Assembly: GCF_033807575.1 (NCBI RefSeq)
Contig: NC_084716.1
Location: 6,758,001 to 6,822,000, forward strand
Direction of reading: 5' to 3'
Origin: Cydia pomonella
Lineage: Eukaryota > Arthropoda > Insecta > Lepidoptera > Tortricidae
DNA length: 64,000 bases
Made by a program: the position numbers and the translations under genes. Positions 20,550 to 31,624 of the stretch are shown piece by piece. The first letter of the stretch is position 1, and each line of letters starts with the position of its first letter. The notes under the pieces are model-generated. The model searched no databases. It was not told the origin of the DNA and saw only the letters and a program-made list of their open reading frames with translations.

Positions 20550-21844
20550 TACGAGGTGCGGTCCAAAAGTGTCCGGCCTAACAAAGAAAACAAGTAGATA
20601 TATTTACAAAACCTTTTTTATTTTTCGATATAGTCCCCCTCTATTTCAACGCACTTTGCAGATCTCGTGATAAGCATTTCTATCCCCTTAAAAAAATACT
20701 CTGGAGTTTTGTCCTCAAAATGGGCGAAAACAGCTTGAGCCACTTCATCATCCGAAGAAAATCGTCTTCCCCTTAAGTCTGCCTTAAGTCTCGAGAACAG
20801 ATAATAGTCGCTTGGGGCCAGGTCGGGGCTGTAAGGCGGGTGGCGAATTTCCTCGAAGCCACATTTTGTTACAGCAGCTTTGGCAATTGCAGCGGTGTGA
20901 ACGGGAGCATTATCGTGGAGAAGCCGAACACCTCTACTGAGTTTTCCACGTCGCTTCTGCTTGATTGCCTCTCGTAATTGCTCAATAAGGGTGGCGTAGT
21001 AAGTGCCATTTACCGTGGTATTCCTTTCTTTTATATCAATCATTAGTATTCCGTGACAATCCCAGAATACCGTTGCCATTATCTTTTTGGTGGATTGCGT
21101 TACCTTGGCCTTTCTAGGCGGCCTTTCACCAAGACGGCGCCACTCCATCGATTCCCTTTTCGACAGAGGATCATAGTATAAAACCATGGTTTCATCTCCC
21201 GTAACAATCGACTCCAAATAACTTTTTCCGTAACGCCTATACGCATCTAAAAATTCTTGAGAACACGCTTTTCGCTCAGTTCGCTGCAAGCTCGAAAGAA
21301 GTTTGGGTACCCACCTAGCACTAACTTTATTCATGTGAAGATGTTCATGAAGAATCCTAAGTACTGAAGTTTTCGAAAGCCCGGTTCTTGCCGCTATTTC
21401 TTTAGTCTTAAGTCTTCGATCACTCAGAACTTCCTCTTCCACTAATTTGACACAGTCCTTGGTGAGTACTTCCACAGGCCGGCCGGAGCGAGGTTCGTCG
21501 TCAATGGACTCCCGCCCTAAACGAAACTGCTTACTCCATTCTTTTACCGTGGAAAATGACGGAGAAGTATCCCTGTACACGGCATCTAACCTTTTTTTTA
21601 TATCGGTCGGACTGACCCCTTCCTTTGTCAGGAATGTGATCACGGAGCGATATTCCAATTTGAACATTTCGAAAATTCTTCGACTTACTATCGTTAAAAC
21701 GCCGTGAAATCAAAACAACAACCAACAGAAATCCCAAAACCATACACGAAAAAGCAGAATAAATGACAATCGCGATGACATATATATATATTTTTTTAAG
21801 CCGCCAAATTTCTCCAGCCAGAAATTTTTGGACCGCACCTCGTA
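20550..21844. mobile_element. Intact mariner element (20552-21842), TA duplication
   Basis: The ends read CGAGGTGCGGTCCAAAA on both sides (inverted; the right copy then differs slightly, AATTTCTGG versus GTGTCCGG) and are flanked by TA at 20550-51 and 21843-44. Total 1,291 bp, normal for mariner. One intact ORF fills the interior. Confidence 0.92.
20618..21667 (-). CDS. Mariner transposase, DD34D, intact (349 aa)
   Basis: The N-terminus (RSVITFLTKEGVSPTDIKKR, about residues 6-27) and the second HTH (LKTKEIAARTGLSKTSVLRI) form the paired DNA-binding domain. The linker WVPKLL is the usual WVPHEL position. The catalytic core has VTGDET (first Asp), LLHDNAPVHTA (second Asp) and PPYSPDLAPSDYYLF (third Asp), with exactly 34 residues between the last two Asp. 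The length (349 aa) is typical of the family (about 345). It would excise and insert its element at TA. No stop or frameshift is visible, so activity is plausible. Confidence 0.95.
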   Translation of the reverse strand: MFKLEYRSVITFLTKEGVSPTDIKKRLDAVYRDTSPSFSTVKEWSKQFRLGRESIDDEPRSGRPVEVLTKDCVKLVEEEVLSDRRLKTKEIAARTGLSKTSVLRILHEHLHMNKVSARWVPKLLSSLQRTERKACSQEFLDAYRRYGKSYLESIVTGDETMVLYYDPLSKRESMEWRRLGERPPRKAKVTQSTKKIMATVFWDCHGILMIDIKERNTTVNGTYYATLIEQLREAIKQKRRGKLSRGVRLLHDNAPVHTAAIAKAAVTKCGFEEIRHPPYSPDLAPSDYYLFSRLKADLRGRRFSSDDEVAQAVFAHFEDKTPEYFFKGIEMLITRSAKCVEIEGDYIEK

Positions 21845-22991
21845 CACACGAATTAATATGGTATTATTTATTAAATAGGGTAGTAATAACAAATACGCCC
21901 ATATTTATTAACAAAACAATACTCTTGCGTAAGGTAATTAAAATAATAAATTGGATTAACACTTCTTAACGTTACCATTTAATCAATCCTCGGTTTTAAA
22001 ATTAGGTTGTAACGCGTATTATTTAAGTAATCTTAATTGTCATTCGAAATTATCTTATGATGTTGACTATACTTAATTAATAAACATTTAACAAGTTCAA
22101 CTTCTTTATAAAAAATAAATATAAATCAATAAAATTCTCCTAAATTTTCAAGGGACAGTAACAATAATAGGATCATTGGTAACAAAGTAAGAAATCTTAG
22201 GCATAGTGTTCATTAACTAGTATTTTTCAATATATACATTTTAATGTATACATTTAGTTGACGAATAGTCTACACAAGTCTTTGTAACTGCTAAAATTAT
22301 CTGTGGCTAATTCCGAATATATTGAAATGAAACACTTTTAAAATAGATTAAACCGCATATATCAACCACATCCCCACGTTACGAGTTCTTTACAGCACTC
22401 TTTGTTATAGGGTTGAATGGATGACAGGACGTAGGAATGCTGATAATATATGCGATTCAATCACGGTAACAGAAGAAAATATTTCGTATCATACATTTTT
22501 CAGCGTAAGTACTCCGAATATTGGTTAGCTATGATATGGCAACAGTGGTTTTGAAAGACTGTTATAGTTTTGAAACAGGTAAATAACTAATTATCAAAAT
22601 TAATCGCCATTTAGTGACCTAAAACGCACCATAAACAAAAAAAAAACCACTTATTCGTTAATAATTAATACGTACTTAATCTAGGTAAATTAAGATTTGT
22701 AAGAGATCGTTATTCATAATTTTACTACAGTGATGCTAAGTAGTCTACGTCTGTCACTAAACACGTCCAGGAGCGCACTGCGAGCGCGAAGCGAATCCCT
22801 TTGTGTTCGTCAAAAAACCGACAACTGGCGGAACGCAGCTGAGCACGAGCGAAACGTTCGGAGCGCGCTCGTTCGAGGCTCGTAAGTCGGTCGACTCTAG
22901 ACGAATTGTGTTCGGCTCGTGCTCCGCTCGTGCTCGGGTCGCCTAGCGTGGACCCACCTTTCTAATTTAGTGTTCGTTAAAGGCGATTCCC
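21845..22991. other. No gene; GC-rich repeat patch 22768-22965
   Basis: Mostly AT-rich spacer. Bases 22768-22965 are GC-rich with repeated GCTCGTGCTC and GAGCGCG motifs, and contain 'gcgaatccctttg' and 'aaaaaaccgacaactg', also seen in looser form just inside PIF/Harbinger element 2 (32715-32760). This could be a solo end of a related element, but target duplications are not evident. Confidence 0.35.
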
Positions 22992-23679
22992 TTAAGTATA
23001 TTTTGTTTGTTCTCAAATATAACTTTTTGTGTTTTGAATTGCTGATATAATTTCTATTACATATCCAATTTGTTGCGGAACCTCTGTAGATCCGGTAATT
23101 ATTGTTTGGGGTTCTGTCAATTCAGGGTCAAGATGTTGACTCGTATCCGTCAAAAGTAGGGATGCAACGATATGGCTATTACGATACCGATACGAATGAC
23201 GAATGTATCGTAATAGCGAATACGATAACGAATGCATTACGATTATTTAATTTACATCTAATAAAACAAGTCAATTCAGTAAAATCAACATTTACTTAAG
23301 TTTTAAGGACAATTTACCACTTAATGTCGTAATTAAAATCAATTTCTTACTTAAGTATATTTTGTTTGTTCTCAAATAGAACTTTTTGTGTTTTGAATTG
23401 CTGATATAATTTCTATTACATATCCAATTTGTTGCGGAACCTCTGTAGATCCGGTAATTATTGTTTGGGGTTCTGTCAATTCAGGGTCAAGATGTTGACT
23501 CGTATCCGTCAAAAGCAGGGATGCAACGATATGGCTATTACGATACCGATACGAATGACGAATGTATCGTAATAGCGAATACGATAACGAATGCATTACG
23601 ATTATTTAATTTACATCTAATAAAACAAGTCAATTCAGTAAAATCAACATTTACTTAAGTTTTAAGGACAATTTACCAT
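22992..23679. repeat. 359-bp tandem duplication spanning a hAT end
   Basis: Unit 1 begins at 22992 and unit 2 at 23351, with only a few differences over about 330 bp. Each unit holds about 165 bp of flanking DNA and then the hAT end (t/cAGGGATGCAACGATATGG, at 23157 and 23516). The - strand frame across the flank (LTDTSQHLDPELTEPQTIIT) is kept in both copies but is unrecognised. Confidence 0.85.
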
Positions 23680-24605
23680 TCTTGTTAAGAAAACATAATT
23701 TTTTTAAATTATCTGTTTTGAGTCTGTTTCTTATACCTATCCGTATGGATTAAACTGGCTGTGGAAAACAATCTTTCTGAATCCACTGTTGCTGGTTTGA
23801 TGGACAAATACTTATGGGCCAATTTTTTCAAATGAGGAAATATAGTATTTTTTCTCCAATAACTTGAATAGCTTGTATCCATCTCTGCATTGGGTGCATT
23901 TAAATAAGCATTAATTTCGGCCATATAGTTTTGATCTGAAACAACAAATAAATAATAAATATGAATATTATGTAGGCACATTATTTCATTTTATTAAAAT
24001 AATATCTGTTAACTAAGCAGTACTTAGTAAGTATTGTATTAGAGTATTTAGAGTCTACTTCATATCAGATTGTTTTTGTTTCATTTCAGTTTAAAAAAAT
24101 CAATTCTGTATGTAAAAATTTCACTGATTTATTAATTAGTTATAGGTAGTACTAGTATCTAAAAGTTATTTATATTTATTTATTTTTCTGTTATGTATGT
24201 ACCAGCTTTTATCTTTTTTATTAGGTAGGTAGTGTAGTATCTAAAATTCAAAATATATAAAGAAAACTCACTTCATGAAAAGTTTGAAAGAGGTTCCACA
24301 AACTCCGTGTCTGATATTATCTGTTGACAAACATTCCATATATTTTTTTTTTGAAGTAGATGGTCCAGGGTCCGTTTGAATTTCATTTATGCATGATGTG
24401 GTAGTAGAGGCAACCAACTCTATTTCTTCCTTCAATCTCTCTTTAACATTTCCAACAGCACATGAATTTTTAAAAACTCTTGCCTTGTACCTAGGATCCA
24501 AAATAGTAGCTGAGGCATATATTGTATTGTTCTCTATGTCACCATAGCGAGCTCTCATTTCAGTCGAAAGATTTTCTGCCAGCCCACGCACTGACTCTGG
24601 TAAGG

Positions 24606-25671
24606 TACGAGGGTGGGATGATAAGTAATTGGCCTAAGTAGAAAATACTTGAATTTCGGTGTTAAAACTAATTTTATTTTTCGACATAGTCTCCACCTAG
24701 CTCTATGCACTTATTCCATCTTCGCTCTAAAGCTGCGATGCCCTCCATAAGTTGCTAAGCCTGGTCGTTTTTGATGAATGCATTGATGAAGCTTATCTAA
24801 AAGATTAGCATAGTATTCCCCATTAATAGTTTTACCTTTGGGAAGGTAGTCTATCATCAAAATTCCACTAGCATCCCAAAAGACGGAAGCCATAACTTTT
24901 CCAGCCGACTTTACAGCCATAGCTTTTTTGGGACCCGAACATCCAGATTCAGTCCACTGTTTTGATTGAATTTTTGATTCTGGCGTGTAGTGGTGAACCC
25001 ATGTTTCATCTGTTGTTACAAATCGACGCAAAAAATCAGCTTTATTTTTCTGAAAACGATCCAAACATTCTTCCGAATTTTGCACGCGGATTCTTTTTTG
25101 ATCGTGCGTAAGCAATCGCGGCACCCAACGGGCGGATAACTTTTTCATATTTAATTCTTCACTTAGAATATGATGTACCCGTTCCTTTGATATCCCTGTA
25201 GTGTCAGCTATTTCTGATAACTTCAATCGTCGATCTGCCAAAACCATATCGTGCACTTTGGAGACCATTTCCGGAGTTGTGGCACTTTTTGGACGTCCAG
25301 AGCGGGCTTCATCTTGGACACTTGTACGGCCTCGTTTAAATTCAGCCACCCAGTTTTTTACTGTGGCGTGAGAAAGAGCACATTCACCTAAAACATTCTT
25401 TAACTCTTCATAAATACCTATCCCCTTCATACCCTTCATGTAAAGAAACTTTATCACCGCTCTTTGTTCAATTTTATCCATTTTGAAAACAATCGTCACA
25501 ATATATTTTCAAATAACAGAAAATCGATAAAATATTTAAGCCATCAAATTTAAATTTCGAACACAGATAGCCAGAGACACGCTTACACGACAGCTTAAAT
25601 TACGCTAGTTTATTTTTAAATTCAAACTTTTTAAATAGCTAAGGCCAGTTACTTATCATCCCGCCCTCGTA
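24606..25671. mobile_element. Internally deleted mariner (24608-25669) inside the hAT gene
   Basis: Inverted ends CGAGGG(T/C)GGGATGATAAGTAA are flanked by TA at 24606-07 and 25670-71. The element is 1,062 bp, about 230-250 bp shorter than a full mariner. Its transposase gene has lost the middle of the catalytic domain (see next entry). Termini and N-terminal coding are intact. Confidence 0.9.
24674..25499 (-). pseudogene. Mariner transposase with catalytic-core deletion
   Basis: From ATG 25499 (or 25481) the protein is intact through both HTH motifs (LKLSEIADTTGISKERVHHI), WVPRLL and the first catalytic block (TTDETWVHHYTP), up to HQKRPGLAT. Then the sequence jumps to the C-terminal end, MEGIAALERRWNKCIELGGD, in another frame ending at a stop at 24674. 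The DNAPAH and SPDLAPSD blocks are gone. The predicted in-frame product (262 aa) would bind DNA and perhaps dimerise but cannot catalyse. Confidence 0.9.
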
Positions 25672-25899
25672 TTATCATTAGTTGTGTTATTTAGGACCTG
25701 GCAAATGCTGTTGACCAATGGAATTACAACCGAAAGCGTAACATCTGCTTTGCTCAGTGTTTTTGTTGCTTCCTCAAAGTACTGTAAAATCTCAACAATA
25801 CTGTTTATTTTACTCCATTGTAGACTGCTTAAGTCATGCTGACAGTTGACTTTCGGTAATACAGCTTGTATTGCAACTTTTGGTAAAAATTTAGATTAA

Positions 25900-26575
25900 A
25901 GGCCTCCTTTTTTTTAGGGGGGAGGGGGGGGGGTACCCCCTAATACCACCCCCACCCCCCGAAACCCCATGATTATGGAGATATTCATGGTTAAAGTTTA
26001 TAGGTTAGAACAGCGCTATTTCACAAAAAACATTACAATTTCAATAGGAAGGCAATGAAGAGGGGAGGGGGAGCGGTTGGGGGGGGTCCCGGGCGAAGTT
26101 GGAGTGAAGCTGTTGGACTTCCGTCACTCCGGCGCTGCGGGAAGAGCAGCCCTTTCGCCCTTGCGTGCCGAAGCACGGTCACTTCGCTCGGCTCCGCAGC
26201 TTCGGCTTTTTGGTCGCCTTCGGCGGGCGAGGGCTGATCTCCCTCCGCGCCTCCGCTTCTTTTATATACACTCTAGGGGTAGGACAGACAAGACCACGTG
26301 GGAGTGGGGTGCTCTGATTCGGATTTGGGTTATTTTCTACTTTTGAGCATGTTTTAACCTAACCTATCCGAGTCGGTGCTGCCCAGAGGTCTTACTCGCT
26401 CACTGGTACTGACTTTCAATATATTGAGTCCGTGGTAGGTAGTGAAAAAGAAACAAAAATTATGTGAAAATAATCAGATTTATTGCACAATTAATTATAC
26501 TAATTAAAACTAAACTAATGCTAAAACTAAAATAAAACTACAATTTGTCTTTAAAAACATACTTTATTGCCTTAA
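25900..26575. other. GC-rich unclassified repeat, no gene
   Basis: Bases 25915-25975 have G- and C-runs ('accacccccaccccccgaaa'). Bases 26055-26250 are strongly GC-rich with cgcttcggc-type words, in sharp contrast to the flanks. It resembles a repeat block rather than a gene. I cannot classify it. AT-rich DNA follows to the Merlin 3' end. Confidence 0.4.
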
Positions 26576-27962
26576 TCATTTAACATATATCCTACGCCTC
26601 CATACTGACTCTATCATCCAGTCCTCAAAATAATTTTTATTTTGCTTACATCTAAATCGCTTCTTTAAATTTCGCCATTGGCTTTCAATTCTTTGTGTAT
26701 GTGTCCCGTCTGGTGCCACAAATTTATTCGTAGGGTCACTATGGTTTACCTTCTTGTGGACGTAGCCATATTCTGGCAAACAGTCATACGCCCTCCAAAA
26801 GTCTGTGTGTATGACTGACCCTACCTCAACGTGCTTTTGGATTAGTGGCACCAGTGCCTTCGCAGTTCTTGAGTTGTCGGGACACACCTCCAGCCTTAAG
26901 TCGTCGCTGCCATCTTCGATTATTCCAATGACCCAATGTCCTTATGTGACCCAATGTGCTATCTGGCGACCCCTATTATATTTGCGTTTTCCAAATTTTG
27001 ATTCATCGATCTGCACAACTTTGTCAAGGCCGCCAATCTTTCCTGCTGCATTTTGGTAGTGGTCAATTTCATACTGTGTTACCACCTCGCGACAGTAATT
27101 AAACCAGTCATTGATTGTACTGCCCGAAAGGACTGTGTCATGGTCCCTCGAAGACACCTCATTTTTAGTAGAGTTGTAACTCATGTCCTGCGAGAACGCG
27201 TACATCACCTGGAAAATGAAGACCAGGGCCAAGCGCGCGTTCTCAAACCAAGTCCCCTTGGCTTGAGAGACTGGTTTGGTGCGGCACCCTGCCTTTCTGC
27301 ACCGAAATCTGCCCAGTTGCCCATTCTCTTTTGTCGGGAGAAGCGGCCGGCGCTCCTTTGGCAAGAGAGTCCGTGGTGTCCAAGGACGTCGACGTTAGTG
27401 CCGCAGGGGCACCTATGTGGGGCACAGACCCGGACGCCGAGTCGCAGGCAGGCAGCAACGCGCAGAGTGTGCGGTTCCAGGAAGGTACCGGTATGTACCG
27501 ACGGGAAGGCGTGTAACCAGGCGCCGGATTCCCTAGCACCTGCTGCTAATAGTCTGGCGCGTGCTGAACCTGTACTGCGGCTTAAGAGAGAGTCGTAAAT
27601 GATTTTACATTGAATGTCGTCCCAAAATTGATTTGATTGTATTTTATTACATACAATCAAAGTAATATAAAATGATAATTCAAGTTTACTTACATTCTTG
27701 AACAAAGTATGCACTTCATCTTAATTCCATAGTATTCGCTAGGACGAGGGTACTGATTTTTGTCGTCAGCCTTTCGCATCCAGGGACTAAATTGATAGTA
27801 ATTTAATTTCGCAGTGACGTTTTCCAGACGGATTGAAGTCCCCTCCATATGCCTGCAGTGTTTCCATTGATCTATCGCCTTATCTGCTATAGCACTTTTT
27901 ATAAACTGTTCCGGAAATACTTTCCATTTTTTCGGAATATAACACGTGTACTGGTTGGCCAT
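26576..27962 (-). pseudogene. Merlin (IS1595/ISXO2-like) transposase, interrupted
   Basis: From ATG 27962 the N-terminus runs to MKCILC (27700), probably the first half of a zinc ribbon. After an inserted LINE fragment the gene resumes with GRFRCRKAGCRTKPVS (second half) and GTWFENARLALVFIFQVMYA. The catalytic set is DESKFGKRKYNRGR (Asp), VIHTDFWRAY (Asp) and RIESQWRNLKKRF (Glu), as in the ISXO2-like DDE fold. A 21-bp in-frame micro-duplication around HWVT*GHWVIG introduces a stop near 26941. Ends and target duplications of the element were not found. Confidence 0.85.
27340..27640 (-). pseudogene. LINE C-terminal fragment inserted in Merlin
   Basis: The - strand reads ARLLAAGARESGAWLHAFPS, then TLRVAACLRLGV, CPCGTNVDVLGHHGLSCQ and SAGRFSRQ. 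This is the Cys/His-rich C-terminal region of a widespread LINE group ('ReSGaWL.AlP', 'RLG...C..H.C.CG..vd..G.HgLsC..SaGR..RH'). GC-rich third positions contrast with the Merlin frame. There is no poly-A tail and no clear duplication; the edges are approximate (27.34 and 27.60-27.69 kb). Confidence 0.75.
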
Positions 27963-28999
27963 TCTTTATGAGACGCAGAAATCCAATTGACACTACAAAA
28001 TCCGATTATAAAGTGACGTCCGGTATTGGCAGCAGGTATATTTATAAAGGTAACACGGGATTAAATATAATATGCATAAATTATAGATTCGATGAGTGTA
28101 TTCCGTTAGACACTTAGACGTCTGTGGGTCTAACACAATCATGTATTCACTGTAATATCAATAACGTTGAATGTTGTATTGCCTTTTTGATCTCTAACGT
28201 GTCAACTGTGAATCTCATTATTCTAATTAAGTTTCAACTCCAGTGGCCATAATTATTCGATTTTACGACTTAATAGTCGTAAATGTTTGATTTTATAGAC
28301 TTCAATGAAATATTAACTGCTTTTACATTTGTTTAGAGTATTGAGTGAAAGTTTCTTAGGCGCTCTAAGTACTATTTTTCAAAAAAAAAACAATAATCTA
28401 GGACTATGCTTGGCCTAAAAGTCCAGATGCTTCAAAAAACAAACCAGTTTTTGTATTAGCTTTATGGCTCTAAGTTTTACGACTTTTTAATAAATGCAAA
28501 TGGATACGGCCAATTTAATGCTACATACAAATGGAGACATTATTGATTTGAGAGACCCGAGTAGTAACGCGTATGACGTTAAGTCAAATAAAGTGAGTAA
28601 TTGATGGCCATAAACCTGTCAAATCGAGACGTGGAGGATCCATATATATTGTTTTGGCTAACATACCAATATAGAAATTGTATAATAATTTTCTAATGGT
28701 TAAGACAACGAGCATGATTGTACTTAGATTGTAGGCATCTTGACTTTACTTATGTTCATGTACAATATTATTTAATATATTGACATTTATTTTAATGCTG
28801 GGAGCAGAAATTTCTCTTGAATTAGCACCGATTCGGAATGTAAACAAACAAGATAGATGATCCACATTCCACAGATTACACGCGATTTTGGAATTATTCG
28901 AACACAGTGTTGCTAACCCGCGATTTTTCAAATTTGCCGCGTTTTTCTACTGACAAGATTTGCTTGACCAACTATATTATAAAAATTCATATAAAATCA
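27963..28999. other. No gene seen
   Basis: About 1 kb of AT-rich DNA with no recognisable coding or repeat family. It includes the presumed 5' end of the Merlin element, whose terminus I could not define. Confidence 0.35.
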
Positions 29000-29119
29000 C
29001 AGGCAACTGTTTCTTATCTGCTAATAGAAGTAATGGGCTTTAGTTTTCAATTGCAAGGGCAGCACATTCCCGAATTAGGTCACTCAGCGTCTCTTCACTC
29101 TAGGCAGGGACTACAGAGT

Positions 29120-29960
29120 GCCAAAGCAACTGTGCCCGCGCCAATGCATCTATGGCATAGACGCTTAGCGCATCTGCATCGCGACGGTATGTACGTTCTG
29201 GGTGGAGGAGATCAGTATGTTGGTGTTGTGTTTCAGAGTAAACACGATTTGCCAATCAGCTGCGTGCCATGCCTTGCTGAGAAGATGTTTGTCACAACTG
29301 TTCTTAGGCAAGGAAGTGGACGTGCTGCTAAACCACTGGAGCTGATCCACAGTGACGTGTGCGGTCCGATGCAAATCAGCACTTGGAATGGAGCCCGCTT
29401 TTTGCAGACATTCACTGATGACTGTACCAGGAAAAGCTTCGGTTATCTCATGAAGAATAAGTCAGAAGTAAGTTCCCGTTTTATTGATTTTAAAAATATG
29501 GTAGAGAAACAGACTGGGTGGGTTACATATCAAAATTTTACGTAGTGATACAGAATATTGTAATAGTAATTTATCCAATTTTCTTAAACGTCATGGTATA
29601 ATACACCAAACGTCCCTTACAATCCAAACCAAAATGGTGTATCAGAGAGATTAAATTTAACAATTCTTTCATAAGCTAGAGGTATGTTGCAGGAAAGTGG
29701 TTTGGATGATCGTTACTGGGGTGAAGCATATTCCCATGTACCACATCAGAAAAGACGAAAACTTGACGCTAAGGCTAAACTATATATATTTGTTGGTTAT
29801 GGTGAAACATGTAAAGGCTATAGATTAATTGACCCCAATAATCCTCGCAAGGTAATTTACTCTCGAAGTGTAACTTTCTTAGAGGCTGAATTTATTGACA
29901 AGACACCAGTTACGAGGCAGGATAGGAGCATTTTATTAAAAATGATCAATTAAATTTTAC
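29120..29960 (+). pseudogene. Copia GAG-pre-integrase and integrase
   Basis: MHLWHRRLAHLHRDGMYVL is the H..H zinc-binding start. CVPCLAEKM, LELIHSDVCGPM (first Asp region) and FTDDCTRKSF follow. After a shift near 29530 comes a LRSDTEYCN block (second Asp), then further shifts before YWGEAYSHVP, KLYIFVGYGETCKGYRL and KVIYSRSVTFLE. At least three frame breaks disable it. It would have integrated copia cDNA. Confidence 0.8.
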
Positions 29961-30079
29961 CAATTTTAATAATAACTGTTATAGTGATATTTTACAAAAT
30001 AATGAAATTGCTATTTTAATGATAAAAATAATGACGATCATGTAGTAAGTGACAAACGGTGATACTAGTTTTAATGAGA

Positions 30080-31592
30080 AGTTGTAAAGATTGATAATAC
30101 TGTCAGCGAAATCAAAAGTATCGACTTTGGCGTGCCACAAGGCAGTGTATTAGGCCCAATATTATTTAGTATTTACCTAAACGATTTCAGTTCAATACTA
30201 CAATCAGACACATGCCAGTGTATTTGTTTTGCTGACGACACAGTAATAAGTTTTGTGGGTAAATCTTGGGATGAAGTAGGTCTTAGAGCATCGGAGGGCT
30301 TATCAGTAATACAAAATTGGTATGAGAGAAATTTATTGAGTCTAAATATCTCAAAAACTAACTACATATGCTTCTCGCTAACCAAGACAGGACAACCTAA
30401 GCAAAACATCAGTTTAAAAATTCATAAATGTCGTCCTACTCCCGACGTTGCCTGTACATGCACTACAATTGATCAGGTACACTCAACAAAATACCTAGGT
30501 GTTGAAATTGATGAGAACTTAAAATGGGATCTACATTGCAAACATATTGCTAATAAAATTAGACAAACCGCGTATATATTTCTAGAACTTCGAAATATAA
30601 TTGACCAGAGAACACTTGAAACTGTGTATTTTGCCCTAACCCAGACTATACTTTTGTATGGAATCATAGCGTGGGGTGCCTGTAGCGCAAAGAATATAGC
30701 AAACATAGAAATTGCACAGAAACTAATTCTAAAAATTATTAAAAGAAAACCAAGGCGTTTTTCTACTGAAGCAATCTATAGGTTAAGTAAAGTGCTAGCA
30801 CCACGGCAACTATACATCTGGCAAGTAATTATGTATATGGGAAGACATATAGATGATATGGTATTAAATGTTAACCCAGCAAATCTTCGAAACACAAGAA
30901 GTAAATATAAGATACCAATTAAGAACAGCGCTGCAGCTAAGAGACACTACTTATATATTGGACCTAGGATTTTTGACAAATTACCAGGTGATCTACAGGA
31001 CATACTGCAATCGAGCTATTCAAACGGGCCTACTCAAAATAATCAAAATTACGTGAATAGGCTAAATAAAGAAACGAAAGTGTTTCTCCAGAGTTTTTCC
31101 TTTACAGAATTTAAGGAATTCTACACTAAAATATTTCCCCAATAAATAGATTGCTACGTAACTCTGTGTCATAAGTATTTCTCCATTCTTCCATAATATA
31201 TATATATGTCTCTGTATTGTATAACAAATACTATATATATCTACTTACATAATTTTAATACACAATATACGTATGCAGTATGCTATATATATATGTAATA
31301 AAATAATAAGAAAACTACACTGTATATAGCCAGTAATGCATGGTTAATTAAATAATCAAGCTTTTTTCTTAGACTGAATACATTTTATATTAGGTATAGG
31401 AAAATTACTTATCCAAAATCCGATCGCTCTCTAAACTTGGGTCACATATATTGTAACTAGCCCTAGCACAGGCCTCGGTCTTTTTGGGCTGTTACTGCAC
31501 ACTATGTCTTTAAACGCTGGTTTCAATTCAAATGTATAATTAGATATAGTGAAAATTTTGCTGTACATATTTAATGAATAATAATAATAATT
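30080..31592 (+). mobile_element. 5'-truncated LINE inside copia
   Basis: The insert starts about 30080, just upstream of GVPQGSVLGPILF, carries the C-terminal half of a LINE RT ORF (stop 31143), a ~440-bp 3' UTR with many TATATA blocks, and ends near ATAATAATAATAATT (31576-31590). The copia coding resumes near 31630. A clear target duplication was not found. Confidence 0.7.
30132..31145 (+). CDS. LINE reverse transcriptase, C-terminal half (337 aa, open)
   Basis: MPQGSVLGPILFSIYLNDF is RT motif B', and CFADDTVISFVGKSWDE is the catalytic FADD box. SLNISKTNYICFS and TKYLGVEIDENLKWDLH are the following RT motifs, then the thumb and a C-terminal domain with KIPIKNSAAAKRHYLYIGPR. Endonuclease and RT motifs 1-4 are missing, as expected from 5' truncation, so it is inactive although the remaining frame is open for 337 codons. 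I place it in the CR1/jockey superfamily with moderate confidence. Confidence 0.85.
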   Translation: MPQGSVLGPILFSIYLNDFSSILQSDTCQCICFADDTVISFVGKSWDEVGLRASEGLSVIQNWYERNLLSLNISKTNYICFSLTKTGQPKQNISLKIHKCRPTPDVACTCTTIDQVHSTKYLGVEIDENLKWDLHCKHIANKIRQTAYIFLELRNIIDQRTLETVYFALTQTILLYGIIAWGACSAKNIANIEIAQKLILKIIKRKPRRFSTEAIYRLSKVLAPRQLYIWQVIMYMGRHIDDMVLNVNPANLRNTRSKYKIPIKNSAAAKRHYLYIGPRIFDKLPGDLQDILQSSYSNGPTQNNQNYVNRLNKETKVFLQSFSFTEFKEFYTKIFPQ

Positions 31593-31624
31593 AGTGATAA
31601 GTCTAGAATAAGCTCTAAAAATAT

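Larger units (their letters stand above)
23709..25895 (-). pseudogene. hAT transposase (ZBED-like), broken
   Basis: Pieces read in order on -: SLQWSKINSIVEILQYFEEA (about 25.83-25.70 kb), then across the mariner DN|T|LPESVRGLAENLSTEMRARY (24607-24520) and YASATILDPRYKARVF, then a GTGAGT donor at 24271 and TTTCAG acceptor at 23936, then YWRKNTIFPHLKKLA and ATVDSERLFSTAS (hAT C-terminal dimerisation domain). Removing the mariner with one TA restores the frame exactly (DNTLPES). After LFSTAS the frame is shifted, and the N-terminus is missing, so the gene is dead even without the mariner. Confidence 0.8.
23516..25900 (-). mobile_element. hAT element, one end present, split by a mariner
   Basis: The 3' end of the element (on -) carries CAGGGATGCAACGATATGG, a hAT-like terminus, at 23516. 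Going upstream on - come the hAT dimerisation exon, an intron, more transposase, a mariner (24608-25669) and a further transposase block to about 25890. No matching opposite terminus was found, so the 5' part is lost near 25.9 kb. The end is also copied in tandem. Confidence 0.75.

Noticed and set aside
26055..26346. Two + strand ORFs of 60-89 codons in the GC-rich block
   Set aside because: Overlapping frames open only because of GC-rich composition; no domain or start context.
27690..27720. Intron in Merlin starting at AATGTAAGT (27695)
   Set aside because: The GTAAGT is present, but the interruption is better explained by the LINE fragment, and the zinc-ribbon halves sit on either side of it.
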